Assembly (NCBI GenBank): GCA_964491265.1
Contig: CAZBFP010000001.1
Location: forward strand, 62,001 to 126,000
Source: JBBAGC01 sp964491265
GTDB taxonomy: Bacteria; Spirochaetota; UBA4802; UBA5550
Direction of reading: 5' to 3'
Length of the DNA stretch: 64,000 bases
The notes under the pieces: generated by a model
Told to the model about the DNA's origin: nothing
The model's input: the letters and a program-made list of their open reading frames with translations, nothing else
Database searches by the model: none
Made by a program: the position numbers and the translations under genes
Shown: positions 34,260 through 43,496 of the stretch, in pieces
How the letters are laid out: the number at the start of each line of letters is the position of its first letter
Numbering within the stretch: the first letter of the stretch is position 1

Positions 34260-35102
34260 TCAGGCTTTATCCTTGTCCCATCTTGATCTTATCCTGTCCG
34301 GATCGATCTCGGAAATAGAATTGAAGAGATAATCGGGCTGATAAGGATACCTGGAAAGCGCTTCCCTGGATGTAACACCTGTTAAAACAAGGCAGCATGT
34401 CATCCCCGCTTCCATACCCCCCACAATATCAGTTTCCATGCGGTCCCCGATCATAAAAGAGTTTCTGGTGTGAACCATAAGTTTCTTTCTGGCCCAGTAC
34501 ATCATTGCCGGATTCGGTTTCCCGAGAAAATATGGGGTAACACCTGTTGCTTTTTCTATTGGCGCAACAAGGGCTCCGCAGGCAGGTACCGGGCCCCTGT
34601 CTGTTGGTCCTGTAATATCGGGATTAGTGGCGATAAATTTTGCCCCCTCCTGAATAAGCCATGTGGCTTCCATAATCCGCACATAGTCATACTCTTCTGT
34701 TTCACCTACAATTACATAATCCGGTTTTTTATTTGTTATTGTAACGCCCATTGCTTCAAGTTCCAGCTTCAGCCCCTTCCCCCCGATAACATAGGCGCTG
34801 CAGTTTTTTTTCTGATAATCAAGAAAACTTGCTGTAGCCATTGCAGATGTGTAAAAATACTCCTCACCCACATTAATCCCTAACTTATGGAGCCGCTCCT
34901 TCAGTTCAGCAGGTGTATGATACGAATTATTAGTAATAAAAAGAAATTTATGTTCTCCTTCAAAAAGTCTGTCAACAAACTCATTAGCCCCTGGAATAAG
35001 ATTATACCCCTTATTGATAACACCATCCATATCTATAAAAAAAGCCTTCTGTATACTAAGTTCATCTACTGTATTTAAAATAATCAGATCTTTCTCAGAC
35101 AT
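34260..35102 (-). CDS. HAD-superfamily hydrolase, NagD-like
   Basis: 280 residues with HAD motifs in order: FFIDMDGVI (nucleophile Asp and acid/base Asp), ITNNS, the central C2 cap and GKPNPAMMYWARKK, then MIGDRMETDIVGG with the metal-binding aspartates. This NagD/4-nitrophenylphosphatase type dephosphorylates nucleotides or sugar phosphates in the cytoplasm. Three bases separate it from the upstream dsbD stop, so the two are co-transcribed; no functional link is obvious. Confidence 0.92.
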   Translation of the reverse strand: MSEKDLIILNTVDELSIQKAFFIDMDGVINKGYNLIPGANEFVDRLFEGEHKFLFITNNSYHTPAELKERLHKLGINVGEEYFYTSAMATASFLDYQKKNCSAYVIGGKGLKLELEAMGVTITNKKPDYVIVGETEEYDYVRIMEATWLIQEGAKFIATNPDITGPTDRGPVPACGALVAPIEKATGVTPYFLGKPNPAMMYWARKKLMVHTRNSFMIGDRMETDIVGGMEAGMTCCLVLTGVTSREALSRYPYQPDYLFNSISEIDPDRIRSRWDKDKA

Positions 35103-35105
35103 ATT

Positions 35106-36989
35106 TTAAGTACCCCCTCTTTTAGCAGAATTAACTGCTTCTATTACATCATCAGCTGAATAGATATCCCTGAGACATAGGGGATTCCGGAAATTTTCTC
35201 CCGGGGGGAATACGGCAAGGAATGGTATTGCCCTGCTCCCCAGCATAAACATAAGCTTCTCCCCCTCACTCCCTGAAGATGTTATATCAGCGATCATAAC
35301 ATTAACCCTTTCATCAGCAAAGGCTCTCTTTACGCTGCTTTTCTCAAGAGTCATTTTCTCCACAAGCTTACAGTTAGGGCACCAGTCAGCAGTAAACACC
35401 ACCACAGATACAATACCCCTATCCCTGTTTTCAAGCAGCAGCTCTGAAGAGAAACCGTGATAAGCTACTCCAGCACCATCAGCCGGCAAATAGAGATATT
35501 TAAAAGATATAAAATACCCTGACCCTGATATTGCCAGAAATAGAAGAAAAGCTGTAATTTTCTGAATACCCTTTTTTTCAAAAGAACCGTACCTGCCGAA
35601 AATCCAGAGCCCCATTCCTATAAAAACAAAAAAGAGAATTGAAGCTGTTCGATGATAATCATCAAGTATTCCAAGCAGATATACTACTGTTAATATAAGG
35701 AGAAACCCCATAAAGGTCTCAAAAAAAATCATCCAGCTCCCCGGTTTTGGTATAATTTTCACCAGGTCCGGTTTAAAAGACATCACTATATATGGTGATG
35801 CCATCCCTATTCCGATTGAGATAAATACCATAAATATAACAGATGGGGGCTGATTAAAAGTCCATGCCAGTGTCCCGCCGAGAAAAGGGCCGCTGCAGGG
35901 TGTTGCCAGAAGAGTGGCAACAATCCCCTTTACAAAAGCATCAGAATAAATACCCCTTTTTTTTGCCGCAATCACACCTGCCGCAGCCGGGGGGGTAATA
36001 GAGAAAACCCCGAAGAGTGAAAGTGCAAGAGCAAAAATAAATGCAGCCATAAAAACTATAAATCCCTGATTCTGGAAAAGCCCCCCCCAGCTGTATCCGC
36101 CGTATGCTGCCAGTGTGGCTAATATAAAAAAACTGAGAATAATACCTGAAGAGAAGAGGAGCCCCTGGAGAATAATCACTTTTTTCTCCTGCCCCGCATT
36201 CTGCACAAAGGACATTATTTTAAGGCTCACTACAGGGAGTACGCAGGGCATAAAATTCAGAATAAAACCTGCAATAAGTCCAAAAATAATTGCTTCCAGA
36301 AATCCCGACATTGAAGCCCCTTTATACTGAGGTTCAAAAACAAACTCCTCCAGACTCATAAAAGCCTTCCCCCCGGTCTCAACGGTATCAATAGACCCTG
36401 ACTTTACAGAAGAATAAACCGGATCAGGGGGAGCATTCAGCGCAGCATATTCCCCCAATGAAGCAAAGCCCGCTTTCCTGTGAAGATTAGAAGCTGAATC
36501 GATCTGGAGCATAACCTCCCGTTTAACAGGGAGGCATATGGAATCATCACATATGAGCATTGAGACTTCAAGTTTTACCGGCTGGCGAGGCTCTGACCCC
36601 GCCTTACCCATTTTAAGTAAAACCGGTATTCGCACCAGACCCTTATAGATATAAACATGATCTTTATCACCAGGGGCAAAATACTTCTCCCCTTCAGGAT
36701 ATCTGGCACTTGCTGTAAAAGGGGAACCATCCGCGCTATTGACCTCAATGGCCATACCTGTGCCCGGCCCTTTTGGGTTGGCATAGGTATAGAATTCATC
36801 AGGAAGCTCAACAGCAATAACCGCATAACCTTTCGGTGAAGAGATATTAACCGGACCTGATATATTATATACAGCAACCTGATCTTCAGGGTAGGGTTCA
36901 TAACTCCAGAGGTATGAAAAATTATTGAGGAAGAGAAACAGGAAAAAAATTATAGCTTTAGGAAATAAATGCTTTATAGAATATTTCAT
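35106..36989 (-). CDS. dsbD: Thiol:disulfide interchange protein DsbD
   Basis: 627 residues with the full three-part DsbD layout: a signal sequence and an N-terminal periplasmic domain with a CDDSICLPV motif, a central eight-span membrane domain with NFMPCVLPVVSLK and TPCSGPF (the two transmembrane redox cysteines), and a C-terminal periplasmic thioredoxin domain with ADWCPNCK. It moves electrons from cytoplasmic thioredoxin to periplasmic partners. Two bases separate it from the Nudix gene upstream, placing it in a Nudix-dsbD-HAD operon. Confidence 0.95.
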   Translation of the reverse strand: MKYSIKHLFPKAIIFFLFLFLNNFSYLWSYEPYPEDQVAVYNISGPVNISSPKGYAVIAVELPDEFYTYANPKGPGTGMAIEVNSADGSPFTASARYPEGEKYFAPGDKDHVYIYKGLVRIPVLLKMGKAGSEPRQPVKLEVSMLICDDSICLPVKREVMLQIDSASNLHRKAGFASLGEYAALNAPPDPVYSSVKSGSIDTVETGGKAFMSLEEFVFEPQYKGASMSGFLEAIIFGLIAGFILNFMPCVLPVVSLKIMSFVQNAGQEKKVIILQGLLFSSGIILSFFILATLAAYGGYSWGGLFQNQGFIVFMAAFIFALALSLFGVFSITPPAAAGVIAAKKRGIYSDAFVKGIVATLLATPCSGPFLGGTLAWTFNQPPSVIFMVFISIGIGMASPYIVMSFKPDLVKIIPKPGSWMIFFETFMGFLLILTVVYLLGILDDYHRTASILFFVFIGMGLWIFGRYGSFEKKGIQKITAFLLFLAISGSGYFISFKYLYLPADGAGVAYHGFSSELLLENRDRGIVSVVVFTADWCPNCKLVEKMTLEKSSVKRAFADERVNVMIADITSSGSEGEKLMFMLGSRAIPFLAVFPPGENFRNPLCLRDIYSADDVIEAVNSAKRGGT

Positions 36990-36991
36990 CT

Positions 36992-37660
36992 TTAAAAATC
37001 ATCCCTGAGATATTTAATAAAATCTGCAACAATACCGGCTGTAATACCCCAGATCACCTCTTCCGGGGTTTTATAAACATATACTTTCAGTTTAAATTCC
37101 CCCCAGGGTTCAAGATACCTTTCAGGTAAACCGAGTTCTTTTACAGGGAGATAAACTTTCTCTTTACCGGAAATCTCATCATATTCTGAAGAGAGGAATC
37201 TGGTCATAATATAGTATATTTCAGGGTCATTCTCCTGGAAAAAAGTTACAGGGAGGGTAAACACTCTTTCAACTTCGTCCCTGTTAAAATCGAGAGATGC
37301 CGGATCAGTTTGCAGTATTCCCACAAATATATCTATTACCGCACCCATTGGCGCCACAAGTGTGTCCAGACGCCCCACAACTGTTATGTCATCTTCACTT
37401 ATTCCAAGCTCTTCACAGGTTTCTCTCACTGCAGTGCTTTTTTTATCCTGATCATACCTGCTGTCAAATATCCCGCCCGGGAAGCAGACCTCACCCCCCT
37501 GCCGGATATGCTCGCTCCGTTTCTGGAAGACAAAGTGATATTCCCCGTCAATCTCTGCAAGGAGAAGCATCACCACAGAATTGGGATAATCATCCCTGCC
37601 GTAAATGCCCGGTTCGTATGGAAGCCTTGATAGAACTTTTGCCAGATCATCCCTCTTCAT
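36992..37660 (-). CDS. Nudix hydrolase, CoA-pyrophosphatase type
   Basis: 222 residues. The segment QGGEVCFPGGIFD followed by TAVRETCEELGI combines the CoA-pyrophosphatase (NudL/YeaB) signature with a Nudix box (REx2EELG). These enzymes hydrolyse CoA or oxidised CoA to 4'-phosphopantetheine and 3',5'-ADP. First gene of the operon with dsbD and the HAD hydrolase. Substrate assignment is by family pattern only. Confidence 0.88.
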   Translation of the reverse strand: MKRDDLAKVLSRLPYEPGIYGRDDYPNSVVMLLLAEIDGEYHFVFQKRSEHIRQGGEVCFPGGIFDSRYDQDKKSTAVRETCEELGISEDDITVVGRLDTLVAPMGAVIDIFVGILQTDPASLDFNRDEVERVFTLPVTFFQENDPEIYYIMTRFLSSEYDEISGKEKVYLPVKELGLPERYLEPWGEFKLKVYVYKTPEEVIWGITAGIVADFIKYLRDDF

Positions 37661-37871
37661 TCAATCCTCCGGTAAAAATCGATAAAAAACCAACTCATCA
37701 TATCACTAACCTTAGAATGAGCAAAGCAATTTATTAAAAAAACCGTTTCATCCCTATCATAAATAAAATTATTGACCTTGCCGGTTAATATAATTTATTA
37801 TTAATTATGGCTCATTCGAGATTATTTGAAAAAGTATTAATGTTATTAATACCCACATCTACCAGATTCAG

Positions 37872-38067
37872 CCCCCTGTCCCCCAAAGGGGGCACGTAGA
37901 AAGAACGCTTGAATAAGGTAATGAACTTCCGCAAAGTATTGGAATTTAATCATTGCAAATTATAGATAAAGATGTATTAAACAATATGGAAATAGTTAAA
38001 GGAATGATAAGAATAAATTAACAAATTGATTTTAAATAAGCACGTGCCCCCTTTGGGGGACAGAGGG
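37872..38067. mobile_element. 196-bp element with 26-bp terminal inverted repeats
   Basis: The ends 37872-37897 and 38042-38067 are reverse complements with one mismatch over 26 bases; each has the CCCCC..AAAGGGGG palindrome plus CACGT. The AT-rich interior has no recognisable gene. It belongs to the same loose family as the repeats at 5.9 and 33.7 kb. The rest of the gap 37661-38126 shows nothing else apart from the ribosome-binding site of the next gene. Confidence 0.6.
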
Positions 38068-38126
38068 AAAAAGTATTTAAAATATTAGAAGCAGGAATAT
38101 TATAACAGATATAAGGAGAGGCTTAT

Positions 38127-38702
38127 ATGGAATTCAAAAATATAGTTAAACAGAACAGAAGCTACAGACGCTTTTATGAAGAGCGGCCAATCCCGCAGGA
38201 TGATCTTATAGAGCTTATTGATATGGCCAGGCTCACACCTTCTGCTCAGAATCTTCAGCCTTTACGATACATCCCCGCATCAGATAAAGAGAAATGCTCT
38301 ATCATATTCACCTCCCTCTACTGGGCCGGGTATCTCACAGAATGGCAGGGCCCGGATGAAGGGGAAAGACCATCAGCATATATAATCATTCTATCCGACA
38401 CCTCTGTTTCAAAATCGGTTAAATGGGACCATGGAATTGCCGCCCAGACAATTCTTCTTGGTGCAGTGTCTAAAGATTATGGAGGATGCATAATCGGTTC
38501 CATAAATAAAGATAAACTGAGGGGAGACCTTAAAATCCCTGAACAATACGAAATTGAACTTGTAATAGCACTTGGCCATCCGAAAGAAAATGTTATTGTA
38601 GAAGAAATTGATAAAAACGGGAACATTAAATATTATCGCGATGAAAAGTTGAATCATCATGTACCTAAAAGAAAACTCAGGGATATTATACTCGATCTAT
38701 AG
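38127..38702 (+). CDS. Nitroreductase-family protein
   Basis: 191 residues with the FMN-dependent nitroreductase pattern: RSYRRFYEERPIPQDDLIEL, the ARLTPSAQNLQP FMN-phosphate-binding segment and a C-terminal ALGHPKENVIVEE. These dimeric flavoproteins reduce nitro groups, quinones or other acceptors with NAD(P)H; the substrate is unknown. AAGGAGAGG precedes the start. The next gene begins one base after its stop. Confidence 0.9.
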   Translation: MEFKNIVKQNRSYRRFYEERPIPQDDLIELIDMARLTPSAQNLQPLRYIPASDKEKCSIIFTSLYWAGYLTEWQGPDEGERPSAYIIILSDTSVSKSVKWDHGIAAQTILLGAVSKDYGGCIIGSINKDKLRGDLKIPEQYEIELVIALGHPKENVIVEEIDKNGNIKYYRDEKLNHHVPKRKLRDIILDL

Positions 38703-38703
38703 A

Positions 38704-39183
38704 ATGCCGGAAATTGAGATGGATAAAGAAAAATTTATGGGGAAAGCCCTGGATCTTGCAGCTCTTGCAGCAGATGAGGATGAAATCCCTGTAGGTGCGG
38801 TTATTGTTGACAAGGGGGTCATAATAGGGGAGGGCTTTAACAGGAACAGAGCCGGGAATGACCCCACACTACACGCGGAAATTATAGCAATACGTGAAGC
38901 AGCCGCTTTCCTGGGGAATGAAAGGCTCACCGGTTGTGATATTTATGTTACCAAGGAACCTTGCGCAATGTGCGCAGGGGCGATTATACACTCCAGGCTG
39001 AAAAAGGTAATTATCGGAGCTGATGATATCAAATACGGGGCATGCGGTACTGTCTTCGACATATGCGGCAGCAGGCTGATGAACCATATCCCGGAAATAG
39101 AAAAAGGGATTCTACAGGATCAATGTTCCCGCATACTCAAAGATTTCTTCTTAAAAAAAAGGAAAAATAATCCTCCGGTCTAA
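38704..39183 (+). CDS. tadA: tRNA adenosine(34) deaminase
   Basis: 159 residues from ATG 38704; a longer frame from 38659 would overlap the nitroreductase gene and add a non-homologous N-terminus. The deaminase motifs are complete: LHAEIIAI (zinc His and catalytic Glu) and TKEPCAMCAGAIIHSRL (two zinc Cys), with DPKxGACG-like DDIKYGACG. It edits A34 to inosine in tRNA-Arg(ACG). Its 3' end overlaps the convergent comFB-like gene by four bases. Confidence 0.95.
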   Translation: MPEIEMDKEKFMGKALDLAALAADEDEIPVGAVIVDKGVIIGEGFNRNRAGNDPTLHAEIIAIREAAAFLGNERLTGCDIYVTKEPCAMCAGAIIHSRLKKVIIGADDIKYGACGTVFDICGSRLMNHIPEIEKGILQDQCSRILKDFFLKKRKNNPPV

Positions 39184-39857
39184 TCCCGACACAGAAACTC
39201 AGGACTTACCCCCGGTTTAAGCTTCAGAAGAACCAGCGGTATATGGAAATTTCGCCCCATATCCCTGTTTTTATTTATATCAACAGAGACATCGATAAAT
39301 CTTTCCTCAAATTCCGGGTGTTCAAAGGTTATACGAAAATCTACTTTATCAGCCGAATCAGGGAGAGAGCCATCTACAAATGGCCAGAAATGATAATATC
39401 CCCTTGTAGCGGTTTTAGTTATATAAGGGTTTTCCCAGTTGTTATCAACCATGGGAGCACAAGCCCCTGCATAAACAAGTGAAACCTTAATCTCCGGAAC
39501 TATCGAGAGTGTTGATTCTTCAAGAACCTCCCCTATTATATGGGGGGTTAATCCTGCCCGCCACCCTTCATCGGTTCCTGCTTTTTCTAAATCAGAATCG
39601 CGTCTTTTTGAAAAAATATCAATAGCCTCATAAATAAGGAAAAGAAGATCTGTATGCTGCTGGAACTTCAGCCTTCTATCGATGCTGCTGTGCATTACCC
39701 CCCTTTCACCAGTCACATACCTGGCCGGCACCCTGTTAAGGGCATAGGCAATAACATCACTTTTAGAAAAATTCTCATTCTCTAAAGAATCATCCCTTTC
39801 AAAAACCTGATCCACTATATCTGATACAATAAATTCCATTAAATTAAAATATTCCAT
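39180..39857 (-). CDS. ComFB-family protein
   Basis: 225 residues. The N-terminal 90 residues carry the ComFB signature: a helix (MEFIVSDIVDQVFE) followed by KSDVIAYALNRVPARYVTGERG. ComFB was named from a Bacillus competence operon, and cyanobacterial members have been reported to bind cyclic dinucleotides. Residues about 95-225 form an additional beta-rich domain not found in minimal ComFB proteins. The gene starts seven bases after the lon stop, so it is likely co-transcribed with lon. A second-messenger sensing role is inference. Confidence 0.8.
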   Translation of the reverse strand: MEYFNLMEFIVSDIVDQVFERDDSLENENFSKSDVIAYALNRVPARYVTGERGVMHSSIDRRLKFQQHTDLLFLIYEAIDIFSKRRDSDLEKAGTDEGWRAGLTPHIIGEVLEESTLSIVPEIKVSLVYAGACAPMVDNNWENPYITKTATRGYYHFWPFVDGSLPDSADKVDFRITFEHPEFEERFIDVSVDINKNRDMGRNFHIPLVLLKLKPGVSPEFLCRD

Positions 39858-39864
39858 AGATCTC

Positions 39865-42294
39865 TTATTTTCTCCTCATCTTTTTTTTAAAGGAAATATC
39901 GATTACTTCAACAATATCACTTACCGGATAAAATGTCAGCCCTTTTTTAATATATTCAGGGATATCAGCAAGATCTTTCATATTCCCTTTAGGAAGAATC
40001 ACATGCTTCACGTCAGCCCTTTTAGCTGCAATAACCTTCTCTTTAACCCCCCCCACAGGGAAAACCCTCCCTGAAAGGGTAAGTTCACCAGTCATTGCCA
40101 GGTCAGATGATACTATCTTTCCGGTAGCCATTGAATATATTGAAAGAGCCATTGTTATCCCTGCAGACGGCCCGTCCTTAGGGGTAGCTCCTGCAGGGAC
40201 ATGAAGATGAACCAGGTGATTATCAAAAATATCCCTTGCTCTCCCTTCATCCTGAAGAAGATGATTAACGTAAGTATATGCAATGCCGGCAGACTCAGTC
40301 ATAACCTCGCCAAGCTGCCCTGTAAGCTTAAGCCCCGGACCACCCTTGGTTTTCACAGCAATCGACTCAACAGACATTGTAACCCCTCCAAAAGATGTCC
40401 ATGCCAAGCCATTGACAATTCCAGGTTTTTTTGTTGGCAGCTTCTCATCATCGGCAAATATTTCTATACCAAGGTATTCCCTTATCTGCTCATTTGTTAA
40501 TACACCCCGTGGGATTTCCCCCCCCTTTGCCATAATGGTGACAGTCTTCCTGCAGATCTTTTCAATGTTTCTCTCCAGATTTCTGACCCCCGCTTCTCTT
40601 GCCCAGCTGTTTATTATTTCCATGAACCCGTTTTTATCTATTTTCACATCCCCTTTTTTAAGGCCGTGCATCTTCAACTGCTTGGGGAGAAGATATTTTC
40701 TTGCTATCTCATATTTTTCCAGGGCAATATAGCCTGAAAGCCTTATAACCTCCATCCTGTCAGCCAGAACCTGAGGGATTGTATCAAGGGTATTGGCAGT
40801 TGTAATAAAAAGCACATCAGAAAGATCAAATGGCACATCAAGATAATAATCCCTGAATTCACTATTCTGCTCTGGATCAAGGACCTCCAGAAGCGCTGAA
40901 GCCGGATCCCCCTGAAAGCTCTGCCCCATCTTATCAATCTCATCAAGCATAAACACGGGATTTTTCTTTTTTATTATCTTAAGGCCCTGCATTATCTTAC
41001 CCGGCATTGCACCGATATATGTTTTTCTATGACCTTTGATTTCAGCTTCATCTCTCATCCCTCCAAGAGATATGCGGAAGAATTTCCGGTTAAGGGCCTT
41101 TGCTATAGACTTGCCGAGAGATGTTTTCCCCACACCCGGAGGCCCCACAAGGCAGATGATAGACCCTCTGGCGTCCGGTTTTATTTTTCTAAGGGCTATA
41201 AATTCAATTATTCTTTTTTTAACGTCTTCAAGGCCGTAATGATCCTTATCAAGAATTTTTTCAGCCCATTCTAGATCGATAGAATCCTCTGTGACAGAAT
41301 TCCATGGGAGGGAGAGCACTGTATCTATGTAGTTCTTTGTAACAGAATATTCTGATGATGCTGTCTCCATATAGAGAAAACGCTCAATCTCATCCTGCAT
41401 CTTTTCCTTGACTTCACCTTTAAGAGCCAGCTCCTCAAGACGCCTTTTCATCTCCTTTACTTCGACACTCCGCTCATCCTCGTCAATACCGAGTTCATGC
41501 TTTATTGCCTTAAGCTGCTCCCTTAAAAAAAAGTCCCTCTGCTGTCTGTCAATTTTATCACTTATCTGGTGATGAATTTTTTTCTGTACATCTGCTACTT
41601 CCATCTCCTTATGCAGAAGATGAAGCACCATACCGAGTCTGTCCCTCACATTAAGCTCTTCAAGAACATCCTGGTACTCATTCTTTTCCAGATTAAGAAT
41701 CGATGTAACAAAGTCACCGATCTTCCCCGGTTCCTCAACATTAAGCATTGTAAGCTTCATCTCTTCAGTAAAAAGAGGATTATTCTCCGAAAGAAGTTTC
41801 AGTTTCCCCAGAATCTCCCTTGTGAGGGCTTTAATCTCCATTTTATTCTTTCTGCTCATATTATCTTCAAGATAGTCTACCCTTGCAAGGAGGAACTTTT
41901 TACTGTCCAGAGGTTCAGAAATTCTGAATCGCTTTACACTGTTGATAAGAACATTCACCCCGCCGTCAGGAAGATTAATCTTTTTCAGAATTTTCGCAGC
42001 TGTGCCGTATGAATAAATATCTTCAAAATCGATCTCATTTTTTTCGTCATCTTTTATCATAACAAGGCCTATAGCGCGGGATTCACTTAATGCCCTGTCT
42101 ATAACCTTGGTAAATCTCCCCTGGGAAATTATCAGGGGTGTCACTATTCCGGGAAAAATAGGTCTGTATCTTATAGGTATGATATACAGCTGTTCCGGCA
42201 GAACAAGATCAGCAGAATCAAAATCCCCTTCAAAAAAATCCGTTTCCAGTGTAAAATCTCCATTATCGTTCATTAAGTCTTCAATATCCATCAA
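39865..42294 (-). CDS. lon: Lon ATP-dependent protease
   Basis: 809 residues, standard LonA length and order: an N-terminal substrate-binding domain (about 35-220), a coiled coil, AAA+ with Walker A GPPGVGKTS and Walker B VFMLDEIDK, and the C-terminal protease domain with catalytic Ser in PKDGPSAGIT and the downstream Lys in GVKEKVIAA. It degrades misfolded and regulatory proteins in the cytoplasm. Two adjacent Met codons (42294, 42291) are possible starts. Its downstream partner is the ComFB-like gene. Confidence 0.98.
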   Translation of the reverse strand: MMDIEDLMNDNGDFTLETDFFEGDFDSADLVLPEQLYIIPIRYRPIFPGIVTPLIISQGRFTKVIDRALSESRAIGLVMIKDDEKNEIDFEDIYSYGTAAKILKKINLPDGGVNVLINSVKRFRISEPLDSKKFLLARVDYLEDNMSRKNKMEIKALTREILGKLKLLSENNPLFTEEMKLTMLNVEEPGKIGDFVTSILNLEKNEYQDVLEELNVRDRLGMVLHLLHKEMEVADVQKKIHHQISDKIDRQQRDFFLREQLKAIKHELGIDEDERSVEVKEMKRRLEELALKGEVKEKMQDEIERFLYMETASSEYSVTKNYIDTVLSLPWNSVTEDSIDLEWAEKILDKDHYGLEDVKKRIIEFIALRKIKPDARGSIICLVGPPGVGKTSLGKSIAKALNRKFFRISLGGMRDEAEIKGHRKTYIGAMPGKIMQGLKIIKKKNPVFMLDEIDKMGQSFQGDPASALLEVLDPEQNSEFRDYYLDVPFDLSDVLFITTANTLDTIPQVLADRMEVIRLSGYIALEKYEIARKYLLPKQLKMHGLKKGDVKIDKNGFMEIINSWAREAGVRNLERNIEKICRKTVTIMAKGGEIPRGVLTNEQIREYLGIEIFADDEKLPTKKPGIVNGLAWTSFGGVTMSVESIAVKTKGGPGLKLTGQLGEVMTESAGIAYTYVNHLLQDEGRARDIFDNHLVHLHVPAGATPKDGPSAGITMALSIYSMATGKIVSSDLAMTGELTLSGRVFPVGGVKEKVIAAKRADVKHVILPKGNMKDLADIPEYIKKGLTFYPVSDIVEVIDISFKKKMRRK

Positions 42295-42485
42295 TAATAC
42301 TCCACCACTATATATTTACTAAAACTCTCTTGATTCAATTCTGCCCCCGTTTCCCTGAATATAACATTTTTTTTCACAGTGATTATTTAATCCACTAATC
42401 TTTTTTTAAATTTTAAAAAATTTTTCAAAAAAAAACTCTCCAAATTCGTTTAATATATAAGGCCTTTTCTCTGGAGAGTAAAAGA

Positions 42486-43496
42486 ATGATAAAATACAAC
42501 CTCTTTGCATTACTTCTGATTCTTTCTATTCCTGCACAGCTTAGAGGGGGACTGGTAATAAATGAAATATCAACCAGCAGCTCCCCTAACTGGGTTGAAG
42601 TGAAGCTTACCGGAAATATCGAGTCAATGGATATTTCACAACTAATGGTTACAATGTACTACGGGAAAAGCGAAAAAATTGCAGACTCCCCTGTTACGCT
42701 GAAAAACTGCAATGATCCCTCCACCCCCTTTGATGACAGATTTGCCGTAATACATTTTACATCTATTCCGCTCCCTGATGAAACAGATGAGGCAGGCGAC
42801 CTTAACGGCAACGGGGTTCGCGATCTCTACTGTGACAACTACGGCCTATGGAATACTGACACTGTAGTGGCAATTGATACAGATAAAGACCCGGGAAACG
42901 GCGGAATCATCGATTTTGTTGCATTGTCAAACAGAGACGGTTCGATACATACCTCTATAGCCGGATATATCAATAAAGCTGTAGAGCATGGAGAATGGAT
43001 TAACTGCACCTCAGAGAATCTCCAGAACTGTGCTGTTGACATAGGGCCATCAGGCCTTAACAGCTACTCAACTGCAGCAAGGAAACCGGGTGCAGATACA
43101 AACTCACCGGATGATTTCGCCATAACACCCTTTGCCACGCCGGGCCGGGAAAATATAATTGATCCCCAAAAAGGGAAAAGGAAAATATTGAGGCATGAAT
43201 CTAAAAAAATCACTCACCTCTACCGGAGAAACCCCTCAAAGATAAGTATCCCGGTTTTTCTCTATGAACAAAGCAGCCTTAAGCTGAGAATTTTTTCTTC
43301 AACCGGAATACCAGTATATTCATCCGACTTAATACAGAATATCAATCCCGGCTATTTCATCTTTACCATCAGCGACCGTGACCTTAAGGGTAAATCCCTT
43401 ACAGGGATCTACCCGATAAAGATTGAAGCCGTGGCACGCTCCAACCGCGGTTCTGAAACATCTACGATTCTCCTTATAATGGTGAACCAAAAATGA
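42486..43496 (+). CDS. Secreted lamin-tail-domain-like protein
   Basis: 336 residues. A signal peptide (MIKYNLFALLLILSIPAQ) is followed by VINEISTSSSPNWVEV, the opening strand of lamin-tail (LTD) domains, and Asp/Asn-rich turns (DLNGNGVRDLYCD, DTDKDPGNGG) that may bind calcium. A C-terminal beta-sandwich-like region starts around residue 250. LTD domains in bacteria often accompany secreted nucleases or surface proteins. GGAGAG supports the start. It overlaps the next gene by four bases, forming a three-gene secretory cluster. Confidence 0.7.
   Translation: MIKYNLFALLLILSIPAQLRGGLVINEISTSSSPNWVEVKLTGNIESMDISQLMVTMYYGKSEKIADSPVTLKNCNDPSTPFDDRFAVIHFTSIPLPDETDEAGDLNGNGVRDLYCDNYGLWNTDTVVAIDTDKDPGNGGIIDFVALSNRDGSIHTSIAGYINKAVEHGEWINCTSENLQNCAVDIGPSGLNSYSTAARKPGADTNSPDDFAITPFATPGRENIIDPQKGKRKILRHESKKITHLYRRNPSKISIPVFLYEQSSLKLRIFSSTGIPVYSSDLIQNINPGYFIFTISDRDLKGKSLTGIYPIKIEAVARSNRGSETSTILLIMVNQK

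Noticed and set aside
42107..42322. Short plus-strand frame at the lon start
   Set aside because: Antisense to the conserved Lon N-terminus with no supporting features.
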